Below, piece by piece: positions 6,938-16,485 of a DNA stretch of 17,098 nt; position 1 is the stretch's first letter; the number at the start of each line of letters is the position of its first letter. The position numbers and the translations under genes were made by a program. Source of the stretch: JBHENW01 sp046261875 (GTDB lineage: Bacteria; Acidobacteriota; Thermoanaerobaculia; UBA5066; Gp7-AA6). The notes under the pieces are model-generated. The model made no database searches. It worked only from the letters and a program-made list of their open reading frames with translations, and was not told where the DNA came from. The stretch spans positions 1 through 17,098 of the forward strand of contig JBHENW010000204.1 of NCBI GenBank assembly GCA_046261875.1, in the 5' to 3' direction.

Positions 6938-8245
6938 ATGAGCCGCCGCGCGCTCGGTGTGGCGTGTCTCCTCGTCTCCGCGTCGCTGGGCGGGGCGCAA
7001 GGCGGGGCCGCGGACCGGACTGTCGTCTTTTCCGCCCGGATCGACACGCCGATCCATCCCGCTTCCGCGAGCTACCTGAAAAAGACGCTGCGGGCCGCGG
7101 AGCGGGAGGGGGCGGCGGCCGTCGTCCTCGGACTCTCCACGCCCGGGGGCTTGCTGACCTCGACGCGGGAGATGGCGTCGGAGATCCTCCGCTCGAAGGT
7201 GCCGGTGCTCTGCTTCGTGTCCCCGTCCGGGTCGCAGGCCGCTTCCGCCGGGTTCTTCCTGCTGATGGCCTGCGACGTCGCCGCGATGGCGCCGGGCACG
7301 AACACGGGAGCGGCGGCGCCGGTCGGCGGGGAGGGCCAGGACCTCCCGAAGAAGCTCGGGGAGAAAGCCGAGCAGGACGCGCGCGCCTTCGTCCGATCGC
7401 TCGCGAGCCAGCGCGGACGCAACGCGGAAAAGGCGGAAGCCGCCGTCACCTCGAGCGCCTCCTACACCGAGACGGAGGCCCGCGACGCCGGCCTCATCGA
7501 GATCATCGCGCGCGACGTGCCGGACCTGCTGCGCCAGGCCGACGGCCGCCGGGTGGGGGGCCCGGGGAGCGACCGCACGGTGCGGGTCGCGGGCTACCGC
7601 CTCGAGTCCCGTGAAATGAGCGGGCTCGAAAAGCTCGTCGGGGTCGTCTCCCACCCCAACGTGGCCTACATCCTGTTCCTCCTCGGTCTCATGGGCCTCT
7701 ATTTCGAGCTCTCGAGCCCCGGCGCGATCCTGCCCGGTATCGTCGGCGGCATCGCGCTTCTCCTGGCGCTCTACGCGTTCTCGGTGCTCCCGGTGAACCT
7801 CGCCGGACTGGCCCTCATCCTCTTCGCGATCGGGCTCTTCGTCGCGGAGGTGAAGGTCGTCAGCCACGGCCTGCTCGCCGTCGGCGGGGCGGTCGCCCTG
7901 ATCGCGGGATCGCTTCTGCTGTTCTCGGGACGCGAGGGGGAGTCGGAGTACCGGGTGGACCTGTCGATCATCATCCCGTCTCTGGTCCTGACGCTCGGCA
8001 TCGTCGGGCTCCTGACCTGGAAAACCCTGCAACTGCGGATGCTGCCGGCGACCACGGGTCTGGAAGGAATGGTCGGCGAGGTCGCCCGCGTGGTGGGAGG
8101 TTTCGGAGATGTGCCGGGCCGCGGAAAAATCGTCGTGCACGGCGAGTACTGGGACTCCGAAGGACCTCCGGACCTGAGCCCCGGCGAACAGGTCCGGGTC
8201 GTCGGGGTGGAGGGCTTGCGCTTGCAAGTCGAACGGAGGAATTGA
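6938..8245 (+). CDS. nfeD: NfeD-type membrane-bound serine protease (ClpP-class, long form)
   Basis: 435 residues. An N-terminal signal or anchor (about 1-24) is followed by a ClpP/crotonase-like protease domain (about 28-200), a cluster of membrane helices (about 242-360), and a C-terminal NfeD OB-fold domain (about 372-433). The protease domain shows the oxyanion-type STPGG (67-71), S103 in AASAG and K143 in GEKAEQDARAFVRS. S103 and K143 are 40 residues apart, closely matching the Ser/Lys dyad of the archaeal homologue PH1510. That family cleaves the hydrophobic C-terminus of its stomatin/slipin partner and is linked to membrane quality control. The slipin gene follows directly with a one-base TGATG overlap, the usual pairing. 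ATG 6938 is chosen because the signal-like segment begins there. Confidence 0.9.
   Translation: MSRRALGVACLLVSASLGGAQGGAADRTVVFSARIDTPIHPASASYLKKTLRAAEREGAAAVVLGLSTPGGLLTSTREMASEILRSKVPVLCFVSPSGSQAASAGFFLLMACDVAAMAPGTNTGAAAPVGGEGQDLPKKLGEKAEQDARAFVRSLASQRGRNAEKAEAAVTSSASYTETEARDAGLIEIIARDVPDLLRQADGRRVGGPGSDRTVRVAGYRLESREMSGLEKLVGVVSHPNVAYILFLLGLMGLYFELSSPGAILPGIVGGIALLLALYAFSVLPVNLAGLALILFAIGLFVAEVKVVSHGLLAVGGAVALIAGSLLLFSGREGESEYRVDLSIIIPSLVLTLGIVGLLTWKTLQLRMLPATTGLEGMVGEVARVVGGFGDVPGRGKIVVHGEYWDSEGPPDLSPGEQVRVVGVEGLRLQVERRN
8235..8240 (+). promoter_or_regulatory. Ribosome binding site deciding the slipin start
   Basis: GGAGGA lies at the end of nfeD, 4 bases before ATG 8245. The adjacent in-frame TTG at 8242 would be too close to it. 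Confidence 0.6.
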
Positions 8246-9012
8246 TGCGCCAGTGGATCACGACCCCCGGTTGCCTGATCGCCCTCTTCATCGGGCTGAT
8301 CTTCTTCTTCAAATGGATCAACGTCCTCAAGGAGTACGAGCGGGCGGTGACGTTCTGGCTCGGGCGCCTGTCACGCCGGCCGAAGGGGCCCGGTCTCGTG
8401 CTCATCTTCTGGCCCTTCGAGACGATGGTGCGGATCCCCCTCCGCACGGTCGTCCACGACGTCCCGACCCAGGACGTGATCACGAAGGACAACGTGTCGG
8501 TCAAGGTCAACGCCGTCGTCTACTTCCGCGTCGTGGAGCCGGACAAGGCGGTCGTCCAGGTCGAGAACTACCTTTATGCGACCTCCCAGCTCGCGCAGAC
8601 GACGCTGCGGAGCGTGCTGGGGCAGGCGCTCCTGGACGAGCTGCTTTCGGAGCGGGAGAAGCTCAACGTCGCGCTGCAGCAGATCATCGACGAGCACACG
8701 AATCCCTGGGGGATCAAGGTCTCCATGGTCGAGGTCAAGCAGGTGGACCTTCCTCCGGAGATGCAGCGCGCGATGGCCAAGCAGGCGGAGGCGGAGCGGG
8801 AGAAGCGTGCGAAGATCATCCATGCGGCGGGCGAGCTCGAGGCGGCGGCGAAGCTGTCCGAGGCGGCGGAGGTCATCGGACGGCAGCCGGCGACCCTCCA
8901 GCTCCGCTACCTGCAGACGCTGACCGAGATCGCCAACGAGAAGAACTCGACCATCATCTTCCCTCTCCCCATCGAGCTCATGAAGACGTTCATGGAGGGG
9001 CGGAGGACCTGA
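8245..9012 (+). CDS. Slipin / stomatin-like SPFH (Band 7) membrane protein
   Basis: 255 residues: one N-terminal hydrophobic anchor (about 8-24), then an SPFH/Band 7 domain and a charged, Ala/Glu-rich helical segment (about 172-215) expected to form coiled-coil oligomers. Phrases such as VPTQDVITKDNVSVKVNAVVYFRV, YLYATSQLAQTTLRSVLGQ and NPWGIKV are typical of the slipin subgroup partnered with NfeD. Slipins form membrane-microdomain scaffolds, and the C-terminal hydrophobic part is the known target of the partner protease in archaea. Here the C-terminus carries TIIFPLPIELM (about 236-246). The start overlaps the nfeD stop by one base with a strong Shine-Dalgarno, so the two proteins are probably made in a coupled way. 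Confidence 0.92.
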   Translation: MRQWITTPGCLIALFIGLIFFFKWINVLKEYERAVTFWLGRLSRRPKGPGLVLIFWPFETMVRIPLRTVVHDVPTQDVITKDNVSVKVNAVVYFRVVEPDKAVVQVENYLYATSQLAQTTLRSVLGQALLDELLSEREKLNVALQQIIDEHTNPWGIKVSMVEVKQVDLPPEMQRAMAKQAEAEREKRAKIIHAAGELEAAAKLSEAAEVIGRQPATLQLRYLQTLTEIANEKNSTIIFPLPIELMKTFMEGRRT

Positions 9013-9030
9013 GACCACCCGGCTCCCCGT

Positions 9031-9059
9031 TTGGGAAGATGGGGGCGAACCCTTAGACT
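9031..9059 (+). promoter_or_regulatory. Putative promoter with -35 TTGGGA and -10 TAGACT before the SPOR gene
   Basis: TTGGGA (9031-9036) and TAGACT (9054-9059) are separated by exactly 17 bases in the 53-base gap after the slipin gene. The -10 ends 6 bases before GTG 9066 with no Shine-Dalgarno between, which would give a leaderless mRNA heading the SPOR-lipA-lnt-prfB-nudix series. Confidence 0.5.
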
Positions 9060-9065
9060 GCCCCC

Positions 9066-9716
9066 GTGGACGAAGGACGGACGCACTATCAGATGTCTTT
9101 CACGCCGGCCCAGGGGCTGGCCGTGTTCCTCGTCCTCCTGGGATCGCTCGCGGGGGCGTATTTCTTCGGTCTCATGACCGGGCTCGCCGGCCGCGATGAG
9201 CCTGCGGCCTCCGATACCCCCGCGGGCGCGGCGGTGGGCGCGCCGGCGGAAGAGGCCTTCCCGACTCCGGTCCTCGGGATCCAGCCCGGCGCTCCGGGGC
9301 GGGCGAGCGCGCCGCCCCCTTCCGCCGCCGCCGCACCGGGGGCCGCGCCCTCCGGAACCGTCCAGCTCTTCGAGGACCGGGGAGAAGGGGAGCGGGGGAC
9401 GTCAGCGCCGGGAGGACCCGGCCCTGCCTACGGCCGAGGGTCTACCACCGTGGACGGCTCGCGGTCTCCCGAACCCCCTGGCTTCTGGGTCCAGGTCGTC
9501 TCGCTTTCCTCCGAGGGAGAAGCCCGGGCGCGGACCGCGCGGCTCGTGCAGCGTGGGTACCCGGCGGTCGTGGTCCCGGGTCCCGCGAGCGCCAGGGGGA
9601 CGGTGTACCGCGTGCGGGTGGGCCCGTTCTCGCGGCGCGAGGAAGCCGCCCGTGCCGCCGCCCGGCTGTCGGCGGAAGAGAAGACGGAAACGTGGATCGT
9701 TCCCTCGGGACGCTGA
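9066..9716 (+). CDS. SPOR-domain membrane protein
   Basis: A 216-residue single-pass protein: short N-terminus, one membrane helix (about 17-40), a long low-complexity Ala/Pro/Gly linker (about 41-137), then a SPOR domain (about 138-214). The SPOR domain starts GFWVQVVSLSS and contains YRVRVGPFSRREEA. SPOR domains bind peptidoglycan strands stripped of stem peptides, typically at division sites. The topology (N-terminal helix, flexible periplasmic linker, C-terminal SPOR) resembles FtsN or DedD, so a role in division or cell-wall binding is likely but not proven. The GTG start follows the TAGACT box by 6 bases; an in-frame ATG ten codons in (at 9093) is an alternative. The 3' end overlaps lipA by 25 bases. 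Confidence 0.82.
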   Translation: MDEGRTHYQMSFTPAQGLAVFLVLLGSLAGAYFFGLMTGLAGRDEPAASDTPAGAAVGAPAEEAFPTPVLGIQPGAPGRASAPPPSAAAAPGAAPSGTVQLFEDRGEGERGTSAPGGPGPAYGRGSTTVDGSRSPEPPGFWVQVVSLSSEGEARARTARLVQRGYPAVVVPGPASARGTVYRVRVGPFSRREEAARAAARLSAEEKTETWIVPSGR

Positions 9717-10579
9717 CGGACCTCCCGCGCCCCCCGGAATGGATCCGCGAGAAGCGGATCCGCCTGGCCGATCTCCATGCCGTCAAGAGGCGTATGCGGG
9801 AGAGCGCCCTGCACACCGTCTGCGAAGAAGCCCGCTGCCCGAACCGCGGCGAGTGCTTCTCCCGCGGCACGGCGACGTTTCTCCTGCTCGGCAACCGGTG
9901 CACCCGCGTCTGCGGCTTCTGCGACATCGCCGCCGGACGCCCGGAGCCGCCCGATCCGCTGGAGCCCACGCGCGTGGCGGAGGCGGCGCGGGCGATGGGA
10001 CTGCGCCACGTCGTCGTCACCTCCGTCGCCCGGGACGATCTTCCCGATGGGGGCGCGGGTCAGTTCGCGCGAACGATCGCCGCGCTGCGCCGGATCACGC
10101 CGGCACCCGGCGTGGAGGTCCTCACGCCCGATTTCCAGGGCCGTTTTTTGCCTCTCCGAACGGTCGTTGCGGCCGCTCCGGACGTCTTCAACCACAACGT
10201 GGAGACGGTGCCGCGGCTCTACCGCCGCGTCCGTCCGGGAGCGGAGCTCGACCGGTCCCTCGGGCTCCTCTCGGCCGTGAAGATCCTGGATTCCCGCGTC
10301 GCGACGAAATCCGGCTTCATGGTCGGTCTCGGGGAGCGGTTCGACGAGGGCCTCGAGCTTCTGACCCGCCTGCGCGGCGCGGGCGTGGACATCGTGACCA
10401 TCGGGCAATACCTGCGGCCGTCCCGGGAGAACCTGCCGGTCGCCGAGTACGTGCCCCCCGCACTCTTCGACCGTTACCGGGAGGCGGGGGAGCGGCTCGG
10501 CTTCCGTCACGTCTTCGCGGGACCATTCGTCCGCTCCTCCTACCGCGCCGAGGAGGCCCTCTCCGCCGCGCAAGCCTGA
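9692..10579 (+). CDS. lipA: Lipoyl synthase (radical SAM)
   Basis: This 295-residue radical SAM enzyme inserts two sulfurs into octanoyl groups on lipoyl domains. Both iron-sulfur cluster motifs are present. The auxiliary-cluster motif CX4CX5C is C44, C49, C55, and the radical SAM motif CX3CX2C is C70, C74, C77. The auxiliary cluster's Ser ligand lies in the C-terminal RSSY. Other family phrases are NRGECF, TPDFQG, VFNHNVET and KSGFMVGLGE. The start is GTG 9692 inside the SPOR gene; the next in-frame start codon lies well into the conserved region (about codon 35), so the 25-base overlap appears real. Only one base separates its stop from lnt. No lipB is present nearby. Confidence 0.97.
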   Translation: MDRSLGTLTDLPRPPEWIREKRIRLADLHAVKRRMRESALHTVCEEARCPNRGECFSRGTATFLLLGNRCTRVCGFCDIAAGRPEPPDPLEPTRVAEAARAMGLRHVVVTSVARDDLPDGGAGQFARTIAALRRITPAPGVEVLTPDFQGRFLPLRTVVAAAPDVFNHNVETVPRLYRRVRPGAELDRSLGLLSAVKILDSRVATKSGFMVGLGERFDEGLELLTRLRGAGVDIVTIGQYLRPSRENLPVAEYVPPALFDRYREAGERLGFRHVFAGPFVRSSYRAEEALSAAQA

Positions 10580-10580
10580 G

Positions 10581-12142
10581 ATGAGGTTCGAGCGCTTCCG
10601 GACGCGGGCGGCCGGCGTCGTCTCCGGACTCCTTTTCTCGCTCGCCTTCCCGCCGCGGGAGTGGGCCCTCCTGCTTCCGCTCGCCCTCGTGCCCTGGCTC
10701 GTGGCCCTCGCGCGGGAGACGAGCCGGACGCGCGCGCTCTTCTCCGGCGTGCTCTTCGGAATCGCGTTCTGGTGCGCCTCGATCCCCTGGATCGTTTACG
10801 TCGTCACGCGCTTCGGCGGCCAGCCGCTCCCGCTCGGGATCGTCTCCCTGATCATCCTCGCGCTGATCCTCTGCCAGTGGCCGGCCGCCGTCGCCTGGCT
10901 CACCGTGGCGTTCGCCGCGCCGGGCTCGGTCCGTCGGCTCGCCGTCTTTCCGATCCTCTGGCTCGCCTCCGAGCACGCGCGCTCCTACGTCTATGGCGGC
11001 TTCCCCTGGAACCTGACGGGCTTCGCCCTCTACCGCCATCCGATCTGGATTCAGTCCGCTTCGGTCTGGGGTGTGTACGGCGTGGGGTTTCTCGTGACCT
11101 CGGCCGCCGCGCTGCTCGCGTTCGCCGTGCATCGCCGCCGCTTCCTCTGGCTGCTCGCGCCGGCCGCGCTCACCCTGCTCGCCGGGCTCGGCGGGGTCCT
11201 CGCCCTGCGGAAACCGGAGGCCCCGCCGCAGAAAGTCCTCGAGGTCGCGCTGATCCAGCCCAACATCTCCCAGGAGGCGAGGCTGGAGAACGGCCGGGAC
11301 GCGGAGAACTATGACGCCGTTTTCTCCCTGGCGCGGCGCGCCGCGGCCGAGGGCGCCGACCTCATCGTCCTGCCGGAGTCGGCGTTTCCGGTCTACTGGC
11401 AGGGCAGTCCGCTGCTGCGCCGCGACCTGACGGCGCTTGCGCAGACGTGCCGCTGCGCGGTCCTCTTCAACGACGTGGACCTCGAGCCGGACGGGCGCCA
11501 CTACAACGCGGCCCGGATCGTCACGCCGGACGGCCTCGTGGACTCGACCTACCGCAAGGTCCACCTCGTGCCCTTCGGCGAGTACGTTCCCCTCCCGGAC
11601 GTCTTCTTCTTCGTTCGGCAGGTCTCCACGGAAATCGGCGAGTTCTCCGCGGCGCGGGATCCGCTGCTGCTCTCGGCCCCCCCGCTCCACGCGGGGGTCG
11701 GGGTCTGCTACGAGATCCTCTATCCGGTCCTCGCCTGGAAACAGGTGCGGTCGGGGTCGAACCTGCTCGCCACGATCTCCAACGACTCCTGGTACGGGGC
11801 GGCGGGCGCGCAAGCCCAGCATTTCGCGGGCGCCGTCCTCCGCTCCGTCGAGAACCGGCGGTACCTCCTCCGCGCCGCGATCACGGGAATCTCCGGCATC
11901 GTGGACGAGAAAGGGCGGATCCTCGCCGAGCTCGGCGAGAACGACGAGGGCATCGTGCGGGGGATAGCCGTTCTGTTCGGCCACCGGAGCGTGTGGACCC
12001 GTTGGGGCTTCGCCTTCTCCGGCCTCTGCGACGCGATCGCCGTCGGCGTCCTCTTCGTCGGGCTGGTCCGATGGAGAAGACAACGCCGCGGTCTGACAGC
12101 GGACGGCGGTAGCGGACAGCCGAAAGCTGATAGCTTCTCCTC

Positions 12143-12146
<4 letters not shown>
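10581..12146 (+). CDS. lnt: Apolipoprotein N-acyltransferase
   Basis: A 521-residue inner-membrane enzyme that N-acylates the lipid-modified cysteine of apolipoproteins. The N-terminal half has about six to seven hydrophobic segments, followed by a nitrilase-like periplasmic domain (about 218-480) and a final membrane helix near 480-500. The catalytic triad is E266 in LPESAFP, K326 in YRKVHLVPFGEY and C376 in GVCYEIL, close to E. coli E267/K335/C387. The last 18 or so residues (GLTADGGSGQPKADSFSS) follow the last helix, are not a conserved part of the family that I recognise, and are encoded by a degenerate 7-bp repeat. The ATG follows the lipA stop by one base, and the stop overlaps prfB as ATGA. 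Its presence supports a diderm envelope with triacylated lipoproteins. Confidence 0.96.
12092..12133 (+). repeat. Degenerate heptameric repeat tract in the 3' end of lnt
   Basis: Six consecutive 7-base units can be laid out from 12092: TCTGACA, GCGGACG, GCGGTAG, CGGACAG, CCGAAAG, CTGATAG. The shared phase (purine-rich GGACAG/TGATAG cores) suggests decay from a tandem heptamer. The tract is translated as the non-conserved tail of Lnt and ends next to the prfB start. It recalls short tandemly repeated repetitive heptamers described in some bacteria; membership of a dispersed family here is an inference. Confidence 0.5.
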
Positions 12147-13259
<1,113 letters not shown>

Positions 13260-13261
13260 CG

Positions 13262-13870
13262 ATGGCGGGGGAACGCGCGGGCGCGCAGGACAAGCACCGC
13301 GCCGGCTGGATGGAGGAGCTCGAATCGCGCCTGGCCAGCCGGGGCAAGCCGGACGCCCGGCTCCCCGACGCGGCAGCGGATACGATGCGACGCGCCGGCG
13401 TTCTTCTCCCACTCTTCGTGCGCGACGGGCAGCTCTGGATCCTCTTCACCCGGCGCACCGACACCGTCGAGCATCATCGCGGGCAGATCTCCTTCCCCGG
13501 CGGAGCGCACGAGACGGGCGACCAGAACCTGCTCGCGACGGCGCTTCGAGAGACGCAGGAAGAGATCGGCATCGCACCGGACGACGTCCGGCTCCTCGGT
13601 GCGCTCTCGCCGCTTCCCACCGTCACGAACTTCTACGTCGAGCCCTATGTCGCCGCGATCCCGCAGCCCTACGTCTTCGAGCCGGCCGAGGCGGAGATCG
13701 CCGAGATCATCGAGGCGCCGGTCGGCGCCCTCATGAACCCCGCCGTGCGGGAGGAGAAGCGGATCGCCGGGCGACCCGAACCGGTCCTCTTCTACCACTA
13801 CGGCGGCCACGTGATCTGGGGCGCGACCGCGCGGATGCTGGCGGAGCTCCTGGACGTCCTTCGGACGTAG
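13262..13870 (+). CDS. Nudix hydrolase, CoA pyrophosphatase (NudL-like)
   Basis: A 202-residue Nudix protein. The Nudix box spans about 78-104 (FPGGAHETGDQ...LRETQEEIGI) with the metal-binding REXXEE as R97-E-T-Q-E-E101. The upstream signature LFTRRTDTVEHHRGQISFPGG (61-81) and the one-residue-longer box (Asp, eight residues, then RE) match the NudL/CoA-pyrophosphatase subgroup, which splits CoA into 3',5'-ADP and 4'-phosphopantetheine. Oxidised-CoA or other CoA derivatives may be the real substrate. The ATG lies 2 bases after the prfB stop with only a weak Shine-Dalgarno, so it is probably the last cistron of the series. A heptad inverted repeat lies immediately downstream. Confidence 0.88.
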   Translation: MAGERAGAQDKHRAGWMEELESRLASRGKPDARLPDAAADTMRRAGVLLPLFVRDGQLWILFTRRTDTVEHHRGQISFPGGAHETGDQNLLATALRETQEEIGIAPDDVRLLGALSPLPTVTNFYVEPYVAAIPQPYVFEPAEAEIAEIIEAPVGALMNPAVREEKRIAGRPEPVLFYHYGGHVIWGATARMLAELLDVLRT

Positions 13871-13935
13871 GTGGTCGGTGGTCGGCGGTGGGTGGTCGGT
13901 GGGCCCTACCCCCAGCGACCCATCACCCACCACCC
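13870..13935. repeat. Heptameric tandem repeat with inverted counterpart; possible bidirectional terminator
   Basis: Five 7-base units run from 13870 to 13904: GGTGGTC, GGTGGTC, GGCGGTG, GGTGGTC, GGTGGGC. The 12-mer GGTGGTCGGTGG occurs exactly at 13870-13881 and 13891-13902. The complementary heptads (CCCATCACCCACCACC, 13919-13934) follow after a short loop, so the region can fold into a long imperfect hairpin on either strand. It fills the 70-base gap between the convergent Nudix and DUF1684 genes, where a terminator is expected, but has no U-run. The many GG tracts could also form a two-layer G-quadruplex on the plus strand. Confidence 0.75.
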
Positions 13936-13940
13936 GTCCT

Positions 13941-14852
13941 TCAGTGCTCCCCGTACGTCTTCTCGCCGGCCTCGATGCGCAGGGCGAGCTTGTTCTGAGG
14001 CGGCGGGAGGGGACAGGTCGCGTACGGGCTGAACACACACGGCGGGTTGTAGGCGCGGTTGAAGTCGAGCGGGACGCGTCCCGCCGAATCGGGCTGGGGC
14101 GCGTAGAGGAACCTTCCCGCCCCGTACGTCTCGTGTCCGTTCGTCTGGTCGCCGAAGATGATGAAGAGCTCCTCGGAGCCCTCTTCGGCGACGGGCTCGA
14201 GGCGGAAAGTCTTTCCCCCCTTTTCGAACACGAGGGCGCCGGCCACGGTCTCGCGGGTCGCCTCCCCGGTCACGTTGGGGACGGTGATCTGGCGCGGCGG
14301 ATCGTACGGCTCGAAACGGGCGATGAGGCGCCACGCCGGGTCGATCGGGAAGTTGTCCATGCCGGCGAACTCGCGAAGCGCCCTGGCCTGGCTGTCTTTG
14401 ACGCGGATCCCGAAGCGTTCGCCGCGCCGGATGACGTGGAACTTCAGGGAGCCGTGCTGCAGGACCGTGGGGGGGCCGGACGTGTCCGGCTGCAGGACCA
14501 TTTCGCGGACGGGCTTGCCTTCGTGCGCCACCGTTGCGCCTGGCGCAACGCGGAAGCGGACCTCCCCGTCTTTCAGGTCGAAGGACCCCAGGTCGGCCGG
14601 CGCGGCGCCGTCCGGCAGCGGGACGCGGTTTCCCGGGCCGCTTCCGAAACGGTTCTCCCCCGGCTCGAGCCACGACAGCCCGACGAGAGTCAGCCACCCG
14701 TCGTCCCGCCGGAGGCGCTCGTTCCTCTCCGCTCTCCAGCGCTCGACTTCCGCCCGGTGCTCCTTCACGTCGAACTCCGATGCCGGCTGCCGGGCCGCGC
14801 ACGAGATCCCGGCGGCGGCGAGCGCTCCCGCGAGCAGCCGCCGGAGCCTCAC
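13941..14852 (-). CDS. DUF1684 family protein, probable lipoprotein
   Basis: 303 residues with GTG start. The N-terminus (MRLRRLLAGALAAAGISC) looks like a lipoprotein signal with C18 as the lipidated residue, although Gly at -3 makes the lipobox imperfect. The body matches DUF1684: WRAERNERLRRDDGWLTLVGLSWLEPGEN near the start, and near the end the hallmark FNRAYNPPCVFSPYATCPLP (264-283) with two conserved cysteines (272, 280) followed by PPPQNKL. The molecular function of DUF1684 is unknown to me. It is the last gene of the minus-strand set, starting 4 bases after the TPR stop, so the three are likely co-expressed. If exported, Lnt in this window could complete its acylation. Confidence 0.88.
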   Translation of the reverse strand: MRLRRLLAGALAAAGISCAARQPASEFDVKEHRAEVERWRAERNERLRRDDGWLTLVGLSWLEPGENRFGSGPGNRVPLPDGAAPADLGSFDLKDGEVRFRVAPGATVAHEGKPVREMVLQPDTSGPPTVLQHGSLKFHVIRRGERFGIRVKDSQARALREFAGMDNFPIDPAWRLIARFEPYDPPRQITVPNVTGEATRETVAGALVFEKGGKTFRLEPVAEEGSEELFIIFGDQTNGHETYGAGRFLYAPQPDSAGRVPLDFNRAYNPPCVFSPYATCPLPPPQNKLALRIEAGEKTYGEH

Positions 14853-14856
14853 GGGG

Positions 14857-16485
14857 TCACGAGGCCGCGGCGGCCCGATCGAGCGCCAGAAGCTGTTCCG
14901 CGCGCTCGAGGTTGGCCCGCGCAGCCTCGAGCTTCGGATCGAGGCTCAATGCCTTGCGAAACGCGTCCACGGCCTCGGCATAGGAGCCGCGTCGCGTGCG
15001 GACGATCCCGAGGTTGTTCCAGAGCGCTCCGGACTGGGGCGACGCCTCGACCGCCTGGAGCAGCGATGCCTCCGCCTCCGCGAACTTGCCGGCGTCCGCG
15101 AGCGCCAAGCCCAGACCGCTCGCCGCCTCCTCGTCGCTGCGGTCGATGGAGAAGGCCGAGGCGTAGGCCGCCGCGGCCTCCTCCGGTTTCTTCCCCGCGG
15201 CGCGGAGCTGGCCGAGGAGCACCCAGACACCGCGCTCGCCGGGCGAGAGTCGCGCCGCGTCGGCGAGCTCGCGCTCTGCCTCCCGCGCCATCCCCTTCTT
15301 GCGGTAGGCCCGCCCGAGGTTCTCGTGGTACACGGGCTGTTCCGGATCGAGGCGCACCGCCTCGATCAGCTCGGCAACGGCGCGGTCGGTCTCACCGGCG
15401 CGGTAGAGAAACGCCCCGAAATCGTTGTGGGCGGGAGCCGAAGTCGGATCGATCTCCACGGCGCGCCCATACGCCAGCCGGGCGCCTGTGGAATCTCCCA
15501 GGGCTTCCATCGAGCGACCCAGGCCGCGCGCCGCGGCGAGGTTGCCCGGATCGAGCTCGAGCGCGCGGCGATAGTGGCTCGCCGCGGTGCTCCACTTCTT
15601 CTGCTTCTCGGAGACGCGCGCCAGCCCGAACTCGGCCCGCCGGTTCCCGGAGTCCACGGCGATCGCCGCGGCAAAGGCTTTTTCGGCGTCTTCCAGCTGG
15701 TCCAGGGCGAGCGCGGCTTCCCCGGCGATTCGCTGAGCCTCCGCGTTGCGGGGCTCGGCTTCCGCCGCCCGGCGCGCGAGGCTCTCGGCGACGCGCGCGT
15801 CTCCGGCGTCGAGCGCGCTCTGCGCGGTTTCGAGGAGGGCTCCGGCGTCGATCACCGCGGGCGCGCCGGGCGAAGGAATCCCGCCCGGGCCGATGGGAGC
15901 CGAGCTGATCAGAGCTTTCTCCGCTTCCGAAGCGCGCTGTCGCGCGGCGTCCGCTTCCGTCGGGCGTCCGATCTTCTCGTACGCCTCGGCCATGAGACGG
16001 TGGACCTGCGGGTCCGGGGAAGCGTCCAGGCCCCGCAAAGACCGCAGGGCGGCGTCCGGGTCTCCCCGTGCGAGCCAGTCCCGCGCCGCGGCCTTCGCGG
16101 CGGACGTGTTGGGCGGCGCGGCCGGACCCCCGACTTCGGCCCGGACCGTCTCGGCCAGCCTGGCGAAATCGGGGCTATAGAAGTCCGAGATGACTTCGAG
16201 CCGCGGGCGCTCGGCGAAGGCGAGCTTCAGCGCGTCGCGGGCGCCCCGCGAGTTGCCGCCGATGTAATACGACCACGCGCTCTGCAGATGGAGATCCCCT
16301 TTCTGCTCGGGACTCGCGGCAGCGGCCGCCGCCTGACCGAACTTGTCCCCGGCCTCCTTGAAGCGTCCGGCATCGAACGCGCGGCGCGCTTCGGCTTCCA
16401 GCTTGGTCGCGTCCTGGGCGAAGGCCGCGGCCGTCCCCAGGAGAGTGAGGAGGGCGAACAGCGCCCCGGCGCGGCGCCACGTCAT
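14857..16485 (-). CDS. Exported TPR-repeat protein
   Basis: 542 residues. A Sec-type signal peptide covers 1-23 (MTWRRAGALFALLTLLG..., probable cleavage after AFA). An N-terminal helical region (about 25-115) follows, which includes a conserved-looking NSRGARDALKLAFAERPRLEVISDFYSPDFARL segment. A short Pro-rich linker leads to more helices, and then about nine consecutive tetratricopeptide repeats span roughly 214-535, with clear units such as YRRALELDPGNLAAARGLG and FRKALSLDPKLEAARANLE. TPR arrays mediate protein-protein contacts; the partner is unknown, and the adjacent PEGA protein is an obvious candidate. ATG 16485 has GGAGG 7 bases upstream (16497-16493, minus strand) and overlaps the PEGA stop as ATGA, so translation is probably coupled. 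Confidence 0.9.
   Translation of the reverse strand: MTWRRAGALFALLTLLGTAAAFAQDATKLEAEARRAFDAGRFKEAGDKFGQAAAAAASPEQKGDLHLQSAWSYYIGGNSRGARDALKLAFAERPRLEVISDFYSPDFARLAETVRAEVGGPAAPPNTSAAKAAARDWLARGDPDAALRSLRGLDASPDPQVHRLMAEAYEKIGRPTEADAARQRASEAEKALISSAPIGPGGIPSPGAPAVIDAGALLETAQSALDAGDARVAESLARRAAEAEPRNAEAQRIAGEAALALDQLEDAEKAFAAAIAVDSGNRRAEFGLARVSEKQKKWSTAASHYRRALELDPGNLAAARGLGRSMEALGDSTGARLAYGRAVEIDPTSAPAHNDFGAFLYRAGETDRAVAELIEAVRLDPEQPVYHENLGRAYRKKGMAREAERELADAARLSPGERGVWVLLGQLRAAGKKPEEAAAAYASAFSIDRSDEEAASGLGLALADAGKFAEAEASLLQAVEASPQSGALWNNLGIVRTRRGSYAEAVDAFRKALSLDPKLEAARANLERAEQLLALDRAAAAS

Noticed and set aside
9013..9053. Possible intrinsic terminator after the slipin gene
   Set aside because: Only a weak C-run/G-run pairing (near 9021-9048) and no T tract follow; the region is better explained as promoter for the SPOR gene.
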